From: Planctomycetota bacterium
GTDB lineage: Bacteria; Planctomycetota; SKW154
Reading direction: 5' to 3'
Assembly (NCBI GenBank): GCA_026418755.1
Contig: JAOAAR010000120.1
Span: 1-6,285 of the forward strand
Length of the DNA stretch: 6,285 bases
The notes under the pieces were generated by a model, which searched no databases, was not told the origin of the DNA, and saw only the letters and a program-made list of their open reading frames with translations. Below are positions 4,313 through 6,285 of this stretch, one piece after another. Position 1 is the stretch's first letter; every line of letters starts with the position of its first letter. Both the position numbers and the translations under genes were made by a program.

Positions 4313-6285
4313 ATGGAAGGAGTGATAGAAGAGGTTTCGGGGCTGAAGGAGTTTGGCGCCCTGACTCATCTGATAGAGGGCGGGCAAAGGAGAGTCAGGG
4401 CGGGGTCGGTTTTTGGTGCGGCGTCTGCGCTGATTGCGAGTGCGCTTTCTGTCAAAGGAAAGATTCCTGTCCTTTTTCTATGTGCGAACACGGAAAGGCA
4501 GAGAGATGTGTTTGACGATTTCTGTTCATTCGGTATGAACCCTCTCTTGTTTCCACAACTTCTGGAGGGGGCGGAGAGAAGAGTGAATGCGGCGTTGGAG
4601 CGGGACAGGCTGCGCATTCTGGAAAGCCTCCGCTCGGATGCACCGACGATAACGGTTGCCACATTCCGTTCCGTTGAGCAGAGCGTCCCTTCGCCTGAAC
4701 TTCTGTCGGGCAGATTCTTGAAGATAAAGGTGGCTGACAATCTCTCTCCGCAAGAACTGGTGAGAAGGTTGGAGAAAGCCTCCTATGAGGTTTCTGACTT
4801 TGTGGGTGTTCCTGGAGAGTATTCGCGTCGAGGCGGGATAGTTGATGTTTATCCTTTTGATTCGCCTGCACCTTGCAGAATCGAGTTTTTCGGAGACGAA
4901 GTGGAAAGTATTAGACTGTTCGATGAAGGGACTCAGCAGACGAAAAGAATCGTGGAAGAGGTTGAGATTCTGTTAAGAGCCGATGGGGAAGCGAAGGAGG
5001 GAACCGTTTTTGATTTTCTGCCTCGTGATGGGCTGGTTGTTGTGGAGGGGGTACTTCCCAGCGGCAAAAAAGAGGTGAATGAGGCTTCGCTTGTTTCTCT
5101 TCTCTTGTCTTTCAAATCTATCTTCTTCAGTGCGACTCCGACAGAAGCAGAGGAGGATTCTGTCAATTTTCCGTTCACGCCTGCACGGGTTCTCGGTGCT
5201 GACATGGGGGCTGTTATGGGCTATCTTGAAGAGTGTTCAAAGGATTGTAAAAAACTGTTTCTTTTCTTCCCAACGGAGGGAGACAAAGAGAGGTTTCTGG
5301 AAATAAGTGAGGAGAAGACGAGGGAAAGGATTGTTCTTCAGAATGGTGCAATATCGGGGGGATTCATTGCACCGCAAGTGTTTGCTGTTCTCTCGTACTC
5401 TCAGATGTTTGGTAAGAGTCGCCTGCCGCCGCAACCAGAGGCAAAAGCCCCTTCTTTTTCTCTTGAAATTGAGATGGCACCTGGGGACTTTTGCGTCCAC
5501 ACAGATTATGGAATCTGCAGGTTTCGCGGAGTTCACAGAGGTGGTGAAGTGGGAATGAAAGAAGAAAGCCTTGTTTTTGAATTCTCTGAGGGGGCGTTGC
5601 TCTATCTGCCGGTTCTTGAAGTAGAGAAGGTTCATCGCTATATCGGAGCAGGAAGGGCAAGTCCACCTCTTTCACGCCTGGGTGACACAACCTGGGTGCG
5701 CAGAAAGGAGCGAGTGAAAGAGTCTCTTGGAAGGCTCGCTGAAGAGTTGCTTCTTGTGCAGGCGAAGAGGATGGTGAACAGGAGGGCTTCGTATCCGAGG
5801 GACTCTGTATCGCAGAGAGAATTTGAAGCGGCGTTTCCTTATTCTGAGACGGAAGACCAGTTGAAGGCGGTGGATAAGGTGAAGAGAGCGATGGAGAGCA
5901 CTCGTCCGATGGATTTTCTGGTGGCAGGAGATGTGGGTTACGGGAAGACGGAGATTGCGATGCGAGCGGCTTTCAAAGCGGTTGAGTTCGGTAAACAGGT
6001 GGCGGTTCTTGTGCCGACGACCCTTCTGTCTGAGCAGCATTTTCGCACCTTCTCTGAAAGGTTTGCAGATTATCCTATCATAGTGGAGGTTTTAAGCAGA
6101 TTCAGAAAACCTGCAGAGCAGCGTGCGGTCATAGATGCCTTGAAAGAAGGGAGGATTGACATTATTATCGGTACGCACAGATTACTATCAAGAGATGTTG
6201 AATTCCACGACCTTGGGCTTGTGATAATAGATGAGGAGCAACGATTTGGAGTCGAGCAAAAGGAGCATTTTAAGCGCTTGAGAGC
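4313..6285 (+). CDS. mfd: Mfd, transcription-repair coupling factor (N-terminal 657 codons, runs off the window)
   Basis: Mfd is a DNA translocase that pushes RNA polymerase off lesions and recruits UvrA for excision repair. From ATG 4313 the frame is open to the window end. Order of parts: a UvrB-like module at about 1-240 with PGEYSRRGGIVDVYPFDS at 167-184; a region to about 385 matching D1b/D3; the CarD-like RNA-polymerase-interacting domain at about 389-455 (PGDFCVHTDYGICRF at 390-404); a linker helix from W461; then the RecG-like motor with TEDQ at 513-516, Walker A GDVGYGKT at 539-546, motif Ia VAVLVPTTLL at 563-572, GTHRLLS at 620-626 and Walker B DEEQ at 640-643. The remaining motor and the C-terminal autoinhibitory domain lie beyond the edge. 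The N-terminal half is short: the polymerase-binding domain starts near 389, versus about 470 in E. coli. The polymerase-binding motif has Tyr399 and Cys402 where His and Gly are usual. An in-frame stop lies at 4268-4270; ATG 4313 is the first ordinary start, and GTG 4322 is an alternative. It is divergent from mreC. Confidence 0.97.
   Translation, partial: MEGVIEEVSGLKEFGALTHLIEGGQRRVRAGSVFGAASALIASALSVKGKIPVLFLCANTERQRDVFDDFCSFGMNPLLFPQLLEGAERRVNAALERDRLRILESLRSDAPTITVATFRSVEQSVPSPELLSGRFLKIKVADNLSPQELVRRLEKASYEVSDFVGVPGEYSRRGGIVDVYPFDSPAPCRIEFFGDEVESIRLFDEGTQQTKRIVEEVEILLRADGEAKEGTVFDFLPRDGLVVVEGVLPSGKKEVNEASLVSLLLSFKSIFFSATPTEAEEDSVNFPFTPARVLGADMGAVMGYLEECSKDCKKLFLFFPTEGDKERFLEISEEKTRERIVLQNGAISGGFIAPQVFAVLSYSQMFGKSRLPPQPEAKAPSFSLEIEMAPGDFCVHTDYGICRFRGVHRGGEVGMKEESLVFEFSEGALLYLPVLEVEKVHRYIGAGRASPPLSRLGDTTWVRRKERVKESLGRLAEELLLVQAKRMVNRRASYPRDSVSQREFEAAFPYSETEDQLKAVDKVKRAMESTRPMDFLVAGDVGYGKTEIAMRAAFKAVEFGKQVAVLVPTTLLSEQHFRTFSERFADYPIIVEVLSRFRKPAEQRAVIDALKEGRIDIIIGTHRLLSRDVEFHDLGLVIIDEEQRFGVEQKEHFKRLR

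Noticed and set aside
4181..4387. 68-residue minus-strand open frame across the intergenic region and mfd start
   Set aside because: It overlaps the mfd start in antisense, lacks a good Shine-Dalgarno site and shows no recognisable feature.
4452..4871. 139-residue open frame on the minus strand
   Set aside because: It lies wholly antisense to the well-conserved N-terminal part of mfd and has a low-complexity, S/P/R-rich composition with no recognisable domain.
5237..6040. Minus-strand open frames of 132, 108 and 122 residues
   Set aside because: All are antisense to conserved Mfd motifs, including the polymerase-binding domain and Walker A, and are rich in R/H/L as expected from reverse reading.

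Overview
The window is a piece of a bacterial chromosome (a contig end) that carries cell-shape and DNA-repair housekeeping genes. The first 19 bases are an exact copy of the Tn5 mosaic-end sequence used in Nextera library adapters, so the left edge is an untrimmed sequencing artefact and genomic sequence begins at about base 20. No phage, IS, CRISPR, tRNA or rRNA feature was seen.

Layout: from base 4131 leftward on the minus strand lie four tightly packed genes of the Rod (elongasome) system: mreC (4131-3349), mreD (3352-2852), mrdA encoding PBP2 (2859-631) and the first 212 codons of rodA (656-20, cut by the contig end). Successive genes overlap by 4, 8 and 26 bases, and no terminator or promoter-sized gap separates them, so they are almost certainly one transcript. 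A 181-base divergent intergenic region (4132-4312) separates this operon from mfd, the transcription-repair coupling factor, which runs on the plus strand from 4313 off the right end (657 complete codons, still open).

How the genes work together: MreC and MreD are membrane scaffold and regulatory proteins, RodA is the SEDS glycosyltransferase that polymerises glycan strands, and PBP2 is the transpeptidase that cross-links them; together with MreB they build the lateral wall of rod-shaped cells. MreB itself is not in the window and cannot lie directly upstream of mreC, where mfd begins instead. Mfd is functionally unrelated: it removes stalled RNA polymerase at lesions and recruits UvrA.

Organism: a rod-forming bacterium with strong Shine-Dalgarno signals, use of a TTG start, and frequent AGG/AGA arginine codons. 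The proteins are diverged from the E. coli versions: PBP2 is about 110 residues longer and Mfd has a shortened N-terminal half. A lineage outside Proteobacteria is likely; Synergistota or a similar diderm group would be a guess only, as the phylum cannot be fixed from the sequence by eye.

I did not find evidence for a new biological system. The points most worth a second look are the compact Mfd lacking about 80 residues, a predicted Cys/His zinc site plus two insertions in PBP2, the absence of mreB beside mreCD, and the adapter at the left end.
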